64,000 bases of DNA from Pseudomonas putida (GCF_009883635.2 NZ_CP026115.2:3224001-3288000), one strand, 5' to 3'; counted from the first letter of the stretch, positions 49,999-59,070 are shown. Translations and numbers: made by a program. Notes: a model not told the origin generated them from the sequence alone.

Positions 49999-50132
49999 GC
50001 CTTCTTTCATCCGGACTATGACCGTCGGCTCTGGAGTCGCACCAGATCTGCTGACCCCCGGCATGGCCGGGGCGCTCGCGGGCTCATCTTTCGATTTACC
50101 GCCGGTGGGGACTTTCACCCCGCCCTGAAGAC
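49999..50132 (-). promoter_or_regulatory. FMN riboswitch (RFN element)
   Basis: The reverse strand reads CTTCAGGGCGGGGTGAAAGT, then CCCCACCGGCGGTAA, AGCCCGCGAGCG, GGTCAGCAGATCTGGTG, CCAGAGCCGACGGTCA and GTCCGGATGAAAGAAGG. These are in order the conserved pieces of the RFN fold. It is oriented toward ribB. Confidence 0.95.
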
Positions 50133-50228
50133 CGGCCAAGCATACAGCACTGTGCCACCTTGCTGGCAAGCCGCTGTTCTACGACCTTCGGCGGTATCAT
50201 GCAGGCATGGCTCAACAGGAACAGCCCC

Positions 50229-51434
50229 ATGGACATTCTCCAGGTCGCCGGCGGCAAGCCGGTCAAACTGTGGACCGACGGCGTGCCGGTCGAAGACGAC
50301 GCCCGCCGGCAACTGCTCAACACGGCGAAGATGCCGTTCATCTTCAAGCACCTGGCGGTGATGCCGGATGTGCACCTGGGCAAGGGTTCGACCATTGGCA
50401 GCGTGATCCCCACGGTCGGCGCGATCATCCCCGCCGCAGTGGGCGTCGACATCGGCTGCGGCATGATCGCCGCGCGTACTTCGCTGCGGGCGCGGGACCT
50501 GCCGGACAACCTGCACGGCCTGCGCAGCGCCATCGAGCAGGCGGTGCCCCACGGCAAGACCTTCGGCAAACGCGACCAGGGTGCCTGGGACAAGGTGCCG
50601 GGCACCGCAGACAAAGCCTGGGGCCAGCTCGCCGGGCGTTTCAAGGCCATCACCGACAAGTACCCGCGCCTGGAAAAGACCAACAACCGCCACCACCTGG
50701 GCACCCTGGGCGGCGGCAACCACTTCATCGAGGTGTGCCTGGACGAGGCCGACCGGGTCTGGTTCATGCTGCACAGCGGCTCGCGCGGTGTCGGCAATGC
50801 CATCGGCAACCTGTTCATCGAACTGGCCCAGGCCGATATGCGCCAGCACCTGGCCAACCTGCCGGACAAGGACCTGGCCTACTTCGAGGAGGGCAGCCGT
50901 CATTTTGCCGACTATGTCGAGGCGGTGGAGTGGGCGCAGGATTTTGCCCGGCGCAACCGTGAATTGATGATGCAGGCGGTGGTCGCGGCCACCCGCAAGG
51001 CCCTGGGCAAACCTTTCGAGGCAAGCCTGGAGGCGGTCAACTGCCACCACAACTACGTGCAGCGTGAGCAGCATTTCGGCCGCGAGGTGCTGGTGACGCG
51101 CAAGGGCGCGGTGTCGGCGCAGAAGGGGCAGCTGGGCATCATCCCTGGCTCCATGGGCGCCAGGAGCTTCATCGTGCGGGGGTTGGGCAACGAGGAGTCG
51201 TTCTGCTCCTGCAGCCATGGGGCGGGCAGGGTGATGAGCCGGACCAAGGCCAAGAGCCGATTCACCGTGGAGGACCAGCGGCGGGCGACGGCGCATGTGG
51301 AGTGCCGCAAGGACAAGGACGTGATCGACGAGATTCCGATGGCGTACAAGGATATCGATGCGGTGATGCGGGCGCAGAGCGAGCTGGTGGAGGTGGTGCA
51401 CACGCTGCGGCAAGTGGTCTGCGTGAAAGGTTGA
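50229..51434 (+). CDS. rtcB: RNA-splicing ligase RtcB
   Basis: 401 residues from ATG 50229 (MDILQVAGGKPVKLW). Hallmarks are the metal-binding GVDIGCGM near 75, HHLGTLGGGNHFIE and the GMP-accepting His in CSCSHGAGRVMSR. It joins 2',3'-cyclic phosphate or 3'-phosphate RNA ends to 5'-OH ends using GTP. Divergent from ribB. There is no adjacent rtcA or rtcR, so regulation is unlike the E. coli rtcBA operon. Confidence 0.93.
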   Translation: MDILQVAGGKPVKLWTDGVPVEDDARRQLLNTAKMPFIFKHLAVMPDVHLGKGSTIGSVIPTVGAIIPAAVGVDIGCGMIAARTSLRARDLPDNLHGLRSAIEQAVPHGKTFGKRDQGAWDKVPGTADKAWGQLAGRFKAITDKYPRLEKTNNRHHLGTLGGGNHFIEVCLDEADRVWFMLHSGSRGVGNAIGNLFIELAQADMRQHLANLPDKDLAYFEEGSRHFADYVEAVEWAQDFARRNRELMMQAVVAATRKALGKPFEASLEAVNCHHNYVQREQHFGREVLVTRKGAVSAQKGQLGIIPGSMGARSFIVRGLGNEESFCSCSHGAGRVMSRTKAKSRFTVEDQRRATAHVECRKDKDVIDEIPMAYKDIDAVMRAQSELVEVVHTLRQVVCVKG

Positions 51435-51484
51435 CCTTTACTGGCCTAGGCAGTTTTATGCGTTGTGGGCTTCAGGACTATGCG

Positions 51485-51730
51485 TCACGGCGACGAGATG
51501 GACTGCAGGAAATCGGCAATCCGCCGGCCATAGCGGTACATCAGGTACAGGGTGATGATGATCGATGCAGGTAAGACTCCATAACCAACCAGTGGATTTA
51601 CCAGGCTATCGTCTCCTCCAAGCATCGTCAGGATGAACAGGCTGACTAACACCAACGGAGTAAACGTTACAGTCAGTACCATGGCTATCGTGGCGGCCCA
51701 AAGTATCAAACCCATAATCATCCTGATCAC
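51485..51730 (-). CDS. Small hypothetical membrane protein, 81 residues
   Basis: MIRMIMGLILWAATIAMVLT and LVNPLVGYGVLPASIIITLY give two hydrophobic segments with a charged C-terminus (MYRYGRRIADFL). GTG 51730 has GAGAG about six bases upstream. No family recognised. It could be a real small inner-membrane protein. Confidence 0.42.
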   Translation of the reverse strand: MIRMIMGLILWAATIAMVLTVTFTPLVLVSLFILTMLGGDDSLVNPLVGYGVLPASIIITLYLMYRYGRRIADFLQSISSP

Positions 51731-51793
51731 ACTGCCACTCTCTTATGTACAGTTATCGGAGCGCCGAACCGCCGCGAAGGGGTAGGAACAGGG

Positions 51794-51988
51794 TTACTGT
51801 GACATATCCCCAATCACCTTACCCAGCGAAGCGGGCAGCATAGGTCCATGGCCCAATCCCTCAAAGCGTTCGAAGCGTACCTGCAGCCCCTGCACTCTGG
51901 CTAGATCCGCCGTCAGTTCCCGCGCCGGCCGCTCCACGTCACCTTTACTGGCCCGCGCGGATCTTACAGACCTGCACGTAGCCGCCAC
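51794..51988 (-). pseudogene. C-terminal remnant of an alpha/beta hydrolase (degraded)
   Basis: The open frame reads ARELTADLARVQGLQVRF and then ERFEGLGHGPMLPASLGKVI. This resembles the last strand, His-containing loop (LGHGPML) and final helix of an alpha/beta-fold esterase. The nucleophile elbow and N-terminal domain are missing, and the residues before it do not look coding. Most likely a truncated gene. No functional product is expected. Confidence 0.5.
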
Positions 51989-52044
51989 CCATCAAATGCA
52001 AGTGATGACGTGGTGGTCTCTTCGGATACAGACGAGGTTACACC

Positions 52045-52302
52045 ATGCTTAAAATAGTCCCCGATCCACCCCACGATATTCATTCCCTCGAAGACACCCT
52101 GATCCAGGCCACTGACTACGCGCTCTGCGCGACGACGGTGGTGCATCAGGCGTTGCTGCTGCAACCCAAGTCACCGGCGTCGATCTTGATGATGGCCTCG
52201 ATGCACGAGCTGGAGGCGCTGCGGGCTTTGCTCGAATCGGCGTTGATCCAGGTGCAGATCCCTCTGGGCCTCGGACCTTGCACTAAGGCTCAGGTGATGT
52301 GA
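52045..52302 (+). CDS. Small protein, DUF6124-like
   Basis: 85 residues (MLKIVPDPPHDIHSLEDTLIQATDYALCATT), with GAGG eight bases upstream. Helical, soluble, Pseudomonas-restricted type; the MLKIVPDPP start suggests DUF6124. Its partner here is the DUF3077 protein one gene downstream. Function unknown. Confidence 0.65.
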   Translation: MLKIVPDPPHDIHSLEDTLIQATDYALCATTVVHQALLLQPKSPASILMMASMHELEALRALLESALIQVQIPLGLGPCTKAQVM

Positions 52303-52310
52303 TGGCTGGT

Positions 52311-52393
52311 CTGGCCCTTTCGCGGAACAAGCCCGCTCCTACAGGTAATCGCGAACCCTTGTAGCAGCGGGCTTGTCCCGCGAAGAGGCCAGC
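52311..52393. repeat. REP inverted pair
   Basis: Arms 52311-52341 and 52361-52392 (GCGGGCTTGTCCCGC core, with one substitution GCGGAACAAGCCCGC in the left arm) between the two small genes. Confidence 0.82.
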
Positions 52394-52425
52394 CAGGCAA
52401 AGCAAGTTTTCAGGGAGATTGACCA

Positions 52426-52689
52426 ATGACGACAGACGACACTCAATGCACCGTCGGCAAGACCACCTTCTTCCAAGGTGAAAACCAGACCCACCCATTT
52501 TTCCGCATCGAACCCGGCATTCCTTGCCAGGATGCCCGCGAACAAGCCTCGGAACTCGTGGGCTATGTGCGCGAGTTGACCATCCTCGGCCTGATGGAAG
52601 AGAAACCGATGATGATCTGGGCTTCTCATTACCTCAACGCGATGGCCAAGGCGCTCCTGGATGATGCCGAACTGGGCACGACACATTGA
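52426..52689 (+). CDS. DUF3077 family protein
   Basis: 87 residues (MTTDDTQCTVGKTTFFQGE), with GGGAGA upstream. The body FFRIEPGIPCQDAREQASELVGYVRELT and the tail WASHYLNAMAKALLDDAE fit DUF3077, common in Pseudomonas. Located 83 bases before the RHS/TccC gene. Function unknown. Confidence 0.75.
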   Translation: MTTDDTQCTVGKTTFFQGENQTHPFFRIEPGIPCQDAREQASELVGYVRELTILGLMEEKPMMIWASHYLNAMAKALLDDAELGTTH

Positions 52690-52772
52690 GGCTGCGCTGT
52701 AGGTTGAAATGAGGGTTTGATTAATTGGTCTAAACTTACCAGTCACTCTCATCCTATTTGGTTAATAGCCTT

Positions 52773-55628
52773 ATGCCAGCCTCTCTGCATCGGCATACCC
52801 CTGTGCTGAACGTGACTGATTCTCGTGGCTTAGTTGTTCGCAACATTGCCTGTCATCGTGGCGGCTCTGGAAACAGCGCCGATCTCGACATACGCATTAA
52901 CCAGCAACTATTCGACGCCCGTGGGCATCTGAGTCAGCAGTGCGATCCTCGTTTTTTCGAGGGTCGAAAGAACGATCCACAACAGGCACCGAATCAAGTC
53001 ATACATCACGGGCTGTCGGGGCGGGTGCTGAAGAGCGAAAGTATCGACGCTGGCGTTCGTATTGTTTTCAGTAACATGGGCGGTCAAGTACTTGATCACT
53101 GGGATGGTCGCGGTACTCATCAACAGATTGAGTACGACCAGTCTAAGCGTCTGCTGGCGCAGTTTGAGCAAGTGGCTGGCGAGATGGATCGGCGCTGCAC
53201 TGATCGCTTCACTTATGCAGGCGGCGATGCCGAGGAGGCCAAGCGTAACCGTTGTGGTCAGATGATTCGCCATGATGACCCCGCCGGGAGTCAGTGGCAT
53301 GAGCGGTTCAACCTGCAGGGTCAGCCAAGTCAAGAGACACGTCAGTTTCTGCAGGCACTGGTGCCACCCGACTGGCCTGAGTCGGTGGATGCTCGCGATG
53401 AACTACTGGAAAAAAAGAAAGATCAGAATACCCAGAATATTGATGTGCTTTACAACAGCGGTTGGAAGCACGATGCCTTGGGCGCAATGATCGAAACCCT
53501 GGATGCTATGGGTAACGTGCAGCGTTTCGAGATGGACATTGCAGGTCGCTCCAGTAAATCGCTCCTGAATGATCAGGGGCTACTCGAAGCAGTCGAGTAC
53601 AACGCTTTGGGGCAGGTGACGATGGAGTTGGCGGGCAACAAGGTCACCACCACGACCCGCTTTTCAGCAGTGAATGGCCGGCTTGTCAGCTTCCAGGCCA
53701 GCAACGCCGATGGCAAGCGGTTGTTGCACTTGCAGTACACGTACGACCCCGTGGGCAATATCGATTGCGTCGAAGACTTGGCTCAGCCAATAAAGTGGGG
53801 GGCGGGACGGGTGGCGGCTGTCAGCAGCTATACCTACGACACTCTTTATCAACTGACCAGTGCCAGCGGGCGCGAAAACGCAAGCCAGACCATCGGCCCT
53901 GCACTGCCTGGGGTCGAGATTTTCGGCAAGCTGGATGACAGCCGTTGGCGCAACTACACCCAGGACTTCAGCTATGACCGAGGCGGCAATCTGACCGATC
54001 TGATGCATAAGGTGAATGGCGCTGTGGTGAGCCACCGCGTCATGGCTGTAGACCCCAGGAGCAACCGCAGTTTATTCAAGGAGAGCGAGGGTTCACCGAT
54101 CGATTTTGGCAAAGGTTTTGATGCCAATGGCAACCAGCAGACCCTGGCGCCTGGGCAGGCCATGCAATGGGATGCGCGAAATCAACTGAGCCTGGTGACC
54201 CAAGTCGTTCGTGAAGCGCCTGATGGTCGGGACGACGATGTGGAAGCCTATGTGTACGACGGCGGTGGCCAGCGTGTGCGCAAGGTCCGTCGAACGAAGA
54301 CCATGAGGGGAGCGCAAGTAAGTGAAGTACGCTATTTGCCGGGACTGGAGATCCGCACGCTGGCGTCAGGTGAGCAGTTGCAGGTAGTCACCACTCAAGC
54401 CGGGCGCAGTGGTGTGCGGCTACTGCATTGGGAGGCCGGCAAGCCAGGTGGGGTCGACAACGACCAACTGCGTTACAGCGTAAGCGATCATTTGGGCAGC
54501 AGCATGCTGGAACTGGCCCAAAACGCCGAGCTGATCAGCCAGGAGAGTTTCTACGCCTACGGAGGTACAGCCTGGTGGGCAGCGCGCAGTGCTGTCGAAG
54601 CGAAGTACAAGACTGTGCGGTATTCAGGTAAGGAGCGCGATGCAACAGGATTGTATTACTACGGTTTTAGATATTACGCACCGTGGTTGCAGCGCTGGAT
54701 CAATCCGGACCCGGCGGGGGACGTGGATGGATTGAATTTGTATCGGATGACGCGGAACAATCCAATCGTGTTTCGCGACCCGGATGGTAGGATGTCGATC
54801 GAAGAAGAACTTGGTTTATATATTGGTGCAGCCGTATTGGTGATCAGTGCAATTGCGCTTGTTCCCCTGCTTCATCGACGTATTTTGGCTATAATGGCGA
54901 GTGAGGGAAGAGCAGCTCTCGAAGCGGATGAACGCGCAACTCTTCAGAAATTGGAAGAAACAGCTAATACCTTCGCTCGTGAAGAAAGGCTCCCGCAAGA
55001 AGTGGCTGAAAAGTATTTTGCCTTTATGAGGGCCGAGTATTTAGGGAGGGTGAGGGGTAGAAGGATTGCTTTTGGTGTTGCTAATATTGATGGAACGCTG
55101 CATGCTTATTCTTATATCCCCAGTGAAGTTGAAAAAGTTAAAACGGTCATTGGAGAAGGCCTCGAGGTGAGTCGACGTTTGCGGGCTATGGGTGCCGGTC
55201 ATAAGGTGCTCATGAGGTTGGGTTCGCACACTGAACAGGTTGAGAGGCCACAGGTGTCGGAGACTATTTTTGAGCAAGGGTCAAACGTGACCACTCAGAG
55301 AAAAAAAGCAGGAAAGATGGCTGCTGCATTGCCTGGTAATCAAGTTCTTGATAAAGCGGGTAGCGCTGAAGCGGAATTGATATTTACCGTGGAAAATCCT
55401 CAGCACTTTGCCAGGCAAAGCATGTCGAGCCGGGATTCGAAAATACTGGATCGAACCATAGCAAGTCTGCGAAATCGGAAGATCGGTTATAAGTTGAGTG
55501 GAACCAATGAGTACGTGGTAGACCTTGCCGGGTTTGGAGGGCAGAAAGGCAGGGGCGCCTTTCGGCTGGCTCTTACGCAAGAAGGTACAAAAAGATATTT
55601 GACCCGGATACTAAATCCGCACACTTGA
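52773..55628 (+). CDS. TccC-like RHS-repeat toxin protein with unknown C-terminal domain
   Basis: 951 residues from ATG 52773 (MPASLHRHTPVLNVTDSRGLVVRN), the usual TccC N-terminus. A YD/RHS core follows, ending near residue 675 in NPDPAGDVDGLNLYRMTRNNP and the DPDG motif of the autocleavage site. About 280 residues then follow: a hydrophobic helix (LYIGAAVLVISAIALVPLL), a charged helical stretch, and a region to NPHT. None of it is recognised. The C-terminal part is AT-richer than the core, as expected for a swapped toxin tip. No TcA or TcB subunit gene and no obvious immunity gene is adjacent. Confidence 0.85.
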   Translation: MPASLHRHTPVLNVTDSRGLVVRNIACHRGGSGNSADLDIRINQQLFDARGHLSQQCDPRFFEGRKNDPQQAPNQVIHHGLSGRVLKSESIDAGVRIVFSNMGGQVLDHWDGRGTHQQIEYDQSKRLLAQFEQVAGEMDRRCTDRFTYAGGDAEEAKRNRCGQMIRHDDPAGSQWHERFNLQGQPSQETRQFLQALVPPDWPESVDARDELLEKKKDQNTQNIDVLYNSGWKHDALGAMIETLDAMGNVQRFEMDIAGRSSKSLLNDQGLLEAVEYNALGQVTMELAGNKVTTTTRFSAVNGRLVSFQASNADGKRLLHLQYTYDPVGNIDCVEDLAQPIKWGAGRVAAVSSYTYDTLYQLTSASGRENASQTIGPALPGVEIFGKLDDSRWRNYTQDFSYDRGGNLTDLMHKVNGAVVSHRVMAVDPRSNRSLFKESEGSPIDFGKGFDANGNQQTLAPGQAMQWDARNQLSLVTQVVREAPDGRDDDVEAYVYDGGGQRVRKVRRTKTMRGAQVSEVRYLPGLEIRTLASGEQLQVVTTQAGRSGVRLLHWEAGKPGGVDNDQLRYSVSDHLGSSMLELAQNAELISQESFYAYGGTAWWAARSAVEAKYKTVRYSGKERDATGLYYYGFRYYAPWLQRWINPDPAGDVDGLNLYRMTRNNPIVFRDPDGRMSIEEELGLYIGAAVLVISAIALVPLLHRRILAIMASEGRAALEADERATLQKLEETANTFAREERLPQEVAEKYFAFMRAEYLGRVRGRRIAFGVANIDGTLHAYSYIPSEVEKVKTVIGEGLEVSRRLRAMGAGHKVLMRLGSHTEQVERPQVSETIFEQGSNVTTQRKKAGKMAAALPGNQVLDKAGSAEAELIFTVENPQHFARQSMSSRDSKILDRTIASLRNRKIGYKLSGTNEYVVDLAGFGGQKGRGAFRLALTQEGTKRYLTRILNPHT

Positions 55629-55678
55629 GAACCTCTGACGAGATGAGATCTCCGGCAAGCTACCTGAATGAGGCAGGA

Positions 55679-55954
55679 TTATCTTGAGGCATTAAAAAGC
55701 CGGCTTGTGGCCGGCTTCTCGGGGACGGTTCCGACTAATTTATGGTAAGTCGCAACCGCCTTAACTGTATGGCCAGCAAGGGCCTGAAAGAGATGGCAAA
55801 CGGTCGTGTGGAGCGTCGCCGAGCCCTCTGGAACGCGGCTTGCACCGGCCGGGGCTGAATGTGCCGCGTAGCATACAAGGGCTGGCGCGGTATGCCCAGC
55901 AAAAAATGGCACAGCGTGTGTCAGCCGGGGCGTCGCTGGCGGTAATGCGACCAA
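55679..55954 (-). CDS. Doubtful small ORF, 91 residues
   Basis: An open frame (MVALPPATPRLTHAVPFFAG...) overlapping the end of the S24-type regulator gene by about 34 bases. It is Ala/His-rich without a recognised family. The 55629-55920 gap also contains a hairpin at 55697-55720. It may be a chance frame; listed because it fills that gap. Confidence 0.22.
   Translation of the reverse strand: MVALPPATPRLTHAVPFFAGHTAPALVCYAAHSAPAGASRVPEGSATLHTTVCHLFQALAGHTVKAVATYHKLVGTVPEKPATSRLFNASR
55697..55720 (+). terminator. Hairpin after the RHS gene, probable terminator
   Basis: An 8-bp stem (AAGCCGGC / GCCGGCTT) with a TTGTG loop, 69 bases after the RHS stop. The T run after it is short, so termination strength is uncertain. 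Confidence 0.6.
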
Positions 55955-56619
55955 TGGAACACCCAGCCCAGTACCTCCAGCTTCTGCGCCTTGCGCTGTA
56001 ACGGTGTGTAGCGCTCCACCACCTCACGCCGGTTGTGGCTGTGCAGGCACAGGGTGCCTTGGTGGCCGAGGCTCAGGCTGTTCACCCTGAGCCTGCCGTT
56101 GTGCAGCAGGGCATAGATCTCGCCATCAACTACCCGGGTGTAGCTGAGGTCGATCGCCAGAATGGCATCGCGTGGAATCCACGGCGCCATGTTGGCGGCC
56201 GGCATGGTCATGCAGATGGCTTGCTCCACGGGCACGGCCAAAGCCTCCAGCGCAGGTGCCGGCATTGCCAGGTGATGACCGTCGAGCGCGATGAGCTGGC
56301 CATTGCGCAGCTCGTGGAAGGGCACTTGAACCAGCGGGACAGGCTGGTCCGATGACGCACCGAATGCGTCTATCGGCATTGCCTGTGGCGCGTACATGCG
56401 CAGAAGCGAATGCGGGTGCTTGGGGCCTTCGCCCGTTTGCAACCAGCGACGTTGCACACAGAACAACTCGGCCATTTCATCGAGGCGGGCAATCGGGATG
56501 CCGCGGGTGAACCAGTTGTTGATGTGCTGCGACGTGACGCGGCGCTGGGCAGCGAAGTCTGCGGGGGTCAGGCCACATTCCCGGAGGAGTGCCTTGAGTC
56601 GGTCACCGGATCTGTTCAT
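55921..56619 (-). CDS. LexA/S24-type repressor without catalytic Ser-Lys
   Basis: 232 residues. An N-terminal HTH spans about residues 5-60 (GLTPADFAAQRRVTSQHINNW). The C-terminal peptidase-like domain shows the conserved core MTMPAANMAPWIPRDAILAIDLSYTRVVDG. Where active S24 proteins have GDSM-x-P, this one has AANMAP, so the nucleophile Ser is replaced by N143. The general-base Lys is replaced by N180 in GRLRVNSL. It should therefore not self-cleave. Phage-repressor origin is likely; the target is unknown. No phage genes are adjacent. Confidence 0.78.
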   Translation of the reverse strand: MNRSGDRLKALLRECGLTPADFAAQRRVTSQHINNWFTRGIPIARLDEMAELFCVQRRWLQTGEGPKHPHSLLRMYAPQAMPIDAFGASSDQPVPLVQVPFHELRNGQLIALDGHHLAMPAPALEALAVPVEQAICMTMPAANMAPWIPRDAILAIDLSYTRVVDGEIYALLHNGRLRVNSLSLGHQGTLCLHSHNRREVVERYTPLQRKAQKLEVLGWVFHWSHYRQRRPG

Positions 56620-56754
56620 GACGCCGAGTGTAGCGGCCGGTTGCCAGTAGCGAAATGAACGTGATGTTGATGTGAACGGTGCGAAAAAGCCCCGGATGTA
56701 GGGCCAATGTGTAGGACTGCGTAGGATTTTTTACTTACCTTTGGCGTCACCCAT

Positions 56755-56782
56755 AAAAAAACCCGCCGAGGCGGGTTTTTTT
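56755..56782 (-). terminator. Intrinsic terminator of ppa
   Basis: A CCCGC/GCGGG stem flanked by A and T runs, so it works in both directions. It lies 15 bases after the ppa stop. Confidence 0.9.
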
Positions 56783-56796
56783 CATGCAAAGCGGTA

Positions 56797-57324
56797 TCAG
56801 CCCTTGTAGGCAGCGACCGATTTGGTGATCGCGGCACGGGCGGCGTCGGCGCCTTCCCAGCCTTCGATCTTGACCCACTTGCCCTTCTCGAGATCCTTGT
56901 AGTTCGCGAAGAAGTGCTCGATCTGCTGGATCAGCAGGGCTGGCAGGTCGGTGTATTCCTTCACGTCGACGTACAGCTGGCTCAGCTTGTCGTGAGGAAC
57001 GGCGATGACCTTGGCGTCGCCGCCGCCGTCGTCGGTCATGTTCAGCACGCCGACCGGACGGGCACGGATGACCGAGCCTGGAGCAACTGGGTATGGGGTC
57101 ACGACCAGCACGTCCAGCGGATCACCGTCGTCTGCCAGGGTGTTCGGGATGAAGCCGTAGTTGGCCGGGTAGAACATCGGGGTGGCCATGAAGCGGTCAA
57201 CGAACAGGGTGTCGCTGTCCTTGTCGATTTCGTACTTGATCGGCGCGTGGTTGGCCGGGATCTCGATGGCGACGTAGATGTCGTTCGGCAGGTCTTTGCC
57301 AGCCGGAATCTTGCTGTAGCTCAT
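56797..57324 (-). CDS. ppa: Inorganic pyrophosphatase (family I)
   Basis: 175 residues, starting [21 protein letters not shown]. The active-site segments [42 protein letters not shown] and [13 protein letters not shown] carry the metal-binding Asp residues. It hydrolyses PPi in the cytosol. Followed by a strong terminator. Confidence 0.97.
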
Positions 57325-57417
57325 TGGGCAGTGCCCCCGTGTTTGATCAAAAAAGTGGCGGCGATTATAGGCATATTCCGCCAGGCCATGCCACGTGTGG
57401 ACGGATGTGCGGCCGCA

Positions 57418-58233
57418 TCAGGCGTGGCTTTCGCGGTAATCCGGGTGCCCGGCCTGCAGCTTGAGCAGGCGTTCGAGAGGGTTCTGCCGGTAGAACAGCG
57501 ACAGCTGCTGGTACACCTGTGGATAAGCCTGCTGCAGCAAGTCGGGAGCGCTGAAGAAGTACTCACTGGTGACGGCGAAGAATTCCGCTGGGTTTTCCGC
57601 GGCGTAAGGGTCGATGGAGGTTTCGGCGTCGGGGTTGGCGTCGAGCTGGCGATTGAGGTCGTCATAGGCTTGCTGCATGGCTGCGGCCCAGTCTTCCACG
57701 CGCATGCCCGGGTGCAGTGGCGGCAGGCCGTTGGCATCGCCATTGAGCATGTCGAGCTTGTGCGCCAGTTCGTGGATCACCAGGTTGTAGGCCTCCCAGC
57801 CACCACTGGCCAGCACCCCGGCCCAGGCCAGGATGATCGGCCCCTGTTGCCAGGCTTCGCCGCTGTGCTCGGCATCCCAAACGTGCTCCACGCCGCTGGC
57901 ATCGCGGTGGCGCTGCGGGCTCTTGAAGTCGTCGGGGTAGAGGATGATTTCGTGGAAGCCCTGGTACCAGTTCAATTCGCCCAGGTGCAGCAGTGGCAGC
58001 TGCGCCTGGGCGGCAAGAAACAGGCGCTGCTCGTCGTCCAGTTCGACCCCGGGGAGGGTGGTCAGGTGCTTGTCGAGCAGGAACAGGATGCAGGCTTCGC
58101 GCAGCCATTGGTCTTCCGCATCGCTGATGCCATCGAGCATCGGCAGGCGATCACGGATCACCTGCCATTGCCGTGCGTCGATGGGGTAGCGCGCAAGGGT
58201 GCGCTTGCGCCGCCAGGCGCTGAAGGACCACAT
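57418..58233 (-). CDS. mtfA: Zinc-dependent peptidase MtfA (YeeI)
   Basis: 271 residues from ATG 58233 (MWSFSAWRRKRTLARYPI). Zinc-binding HEXXH is HELAHKLDMLNGDANGLP (about 150-167), with a downstream Glu in ENPAEFFAVTSEYFF. MtfA interacts with the glucose-PTS repressor Mlc in E. coli. Eight bases after the DedA gene on the same strand. The open frame extends to 58404 but that part is not conserved. Confidence 0.9.
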   Translation of the reverse strand: MWSFSAWRRKRTLARYPIDARQWQVIRDRLPMLDGISDAEDQWLREACILFLLDKHLTTLPGVELDDEQRLFLAAQAQLPLLHLGELNWYQGFHEIILYPDDFKSPQRHRDASGVEHVWDAEHSGEAWQQGPIILAWAGVLASGGWEAYNLVIHELAHKLDMLNGDANGLPPLHPGMRVEDWAAAMQQAYDDLNRQLDANPDAETSIDPYAAENPAEFFAVTSEYFFSAPDLLQQAYPQVYQQLSLFYRQNPLERLLKLQAGHPDYRESHA

Positions 58234-58241
58234 GTCGGTTG

Positions 58242-58889
58242 TCAGTGGGCCTTGGCGGTGCGGCCCAGGCGGCTGCGCAGCAGGCCGAGGATCATCGGTA
58301 CCAGCGACAGCACGATGATGCCGACCACCATCAGCGACAGGTGCTGCTTGATGAACGGCACGTTGCCGAAGAAGTAGCCCAGGGTCACCAGGCCGCCGAC
58401 CCAAAGCAGCGAACCTGCCACGCTGAAACCGAGGAAGCGCGGGTAGTGCATGTGGGCAATACCGGCCACGAAGGGGGCGAAGGTGCGCAGGATCGGCAGG
58501 AAGCGCGCCATGGTCACGGTCTTGCCGCCATGGCGTTCATAGAACTCGTGGGTGCGCTGCAGGTAGTCGCGGCGGAAGATCTTCGAGTTGGGATTGCTGA
58601 ACAGTTTTTCGCCCGTGGTGCGGCCGATGATGTAGTTGGTGCTGTCGCCGAGGATGGCGGCGGCCATCAGCAGGCCTGCCAACAGGACCGGGTCCATGCC
58701 GCCACCGGCGGCCACTGCGCCGGCGATGAACAGCAGTGAGTCGCCCGGCAGGAATGGCATCACCACCAAGCCGGTTTCGCAGAAGATGACTGCAAACAGG
58801 ATCGCGTAGATCCACGGACCGTAGTTGGTGACCAGCAGATCGAGGTAAGCATCGAGATGCAGGATTAAGTCCAGCGGGTTGAATTCCAT
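58242..58889 (-). CDS. DedA family membrane protein
   Basis: 215 residues, ATG 58889 with AGGTG upstream. DedA signature GLVVMPFLPGDSLLFIAGAVAA (about 40-61), then the segment FYERHGGKTVTMARFLPILRTFAPFVAGIAHM. Undecaprenyl-phosphate flippase or membrane-homeostasis protein of the inner membrane. It lies directly upstream of mtfA, so the two are probably co-transcribed. Confidence 0.93.
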   Translation of the reverse strand: MEFNPLDLILHLDAYLDLLVTNYGPWIYAILFAVIFCETGLVVMPFLPGDSLLFIAGAVAAGGGMDPVLLAGLLMAAAILGDSTNYIIGRTTGEKLFSNPNSKIFRRDYLQRTHEFYERHGGKTVTMARFLPILRTFAPFVAGIAHMHYPRFLGFSVAGSLLWVGGLVTLGYFFGNVPFIKQHLSLMVVGIIVLSLVPMILGLLRSRLGRTAKAH

Positions 58890-59070
58890 GTACAGCACCT
58901 GTGTTCTTGACCCGCTACTACGGGCACGCGATGACGGGCAATGCCCTGGGCGTCGGCATGACTACCTGTGGGTGGGTAAATTTTCACACATGACAGGAGG
59001 AAGCATTATACGGCGAAGTCAGAAACCTGCCCGGGGAGTTTGTAGCGAGGGGTTACTGCGTCAAGCTGTT

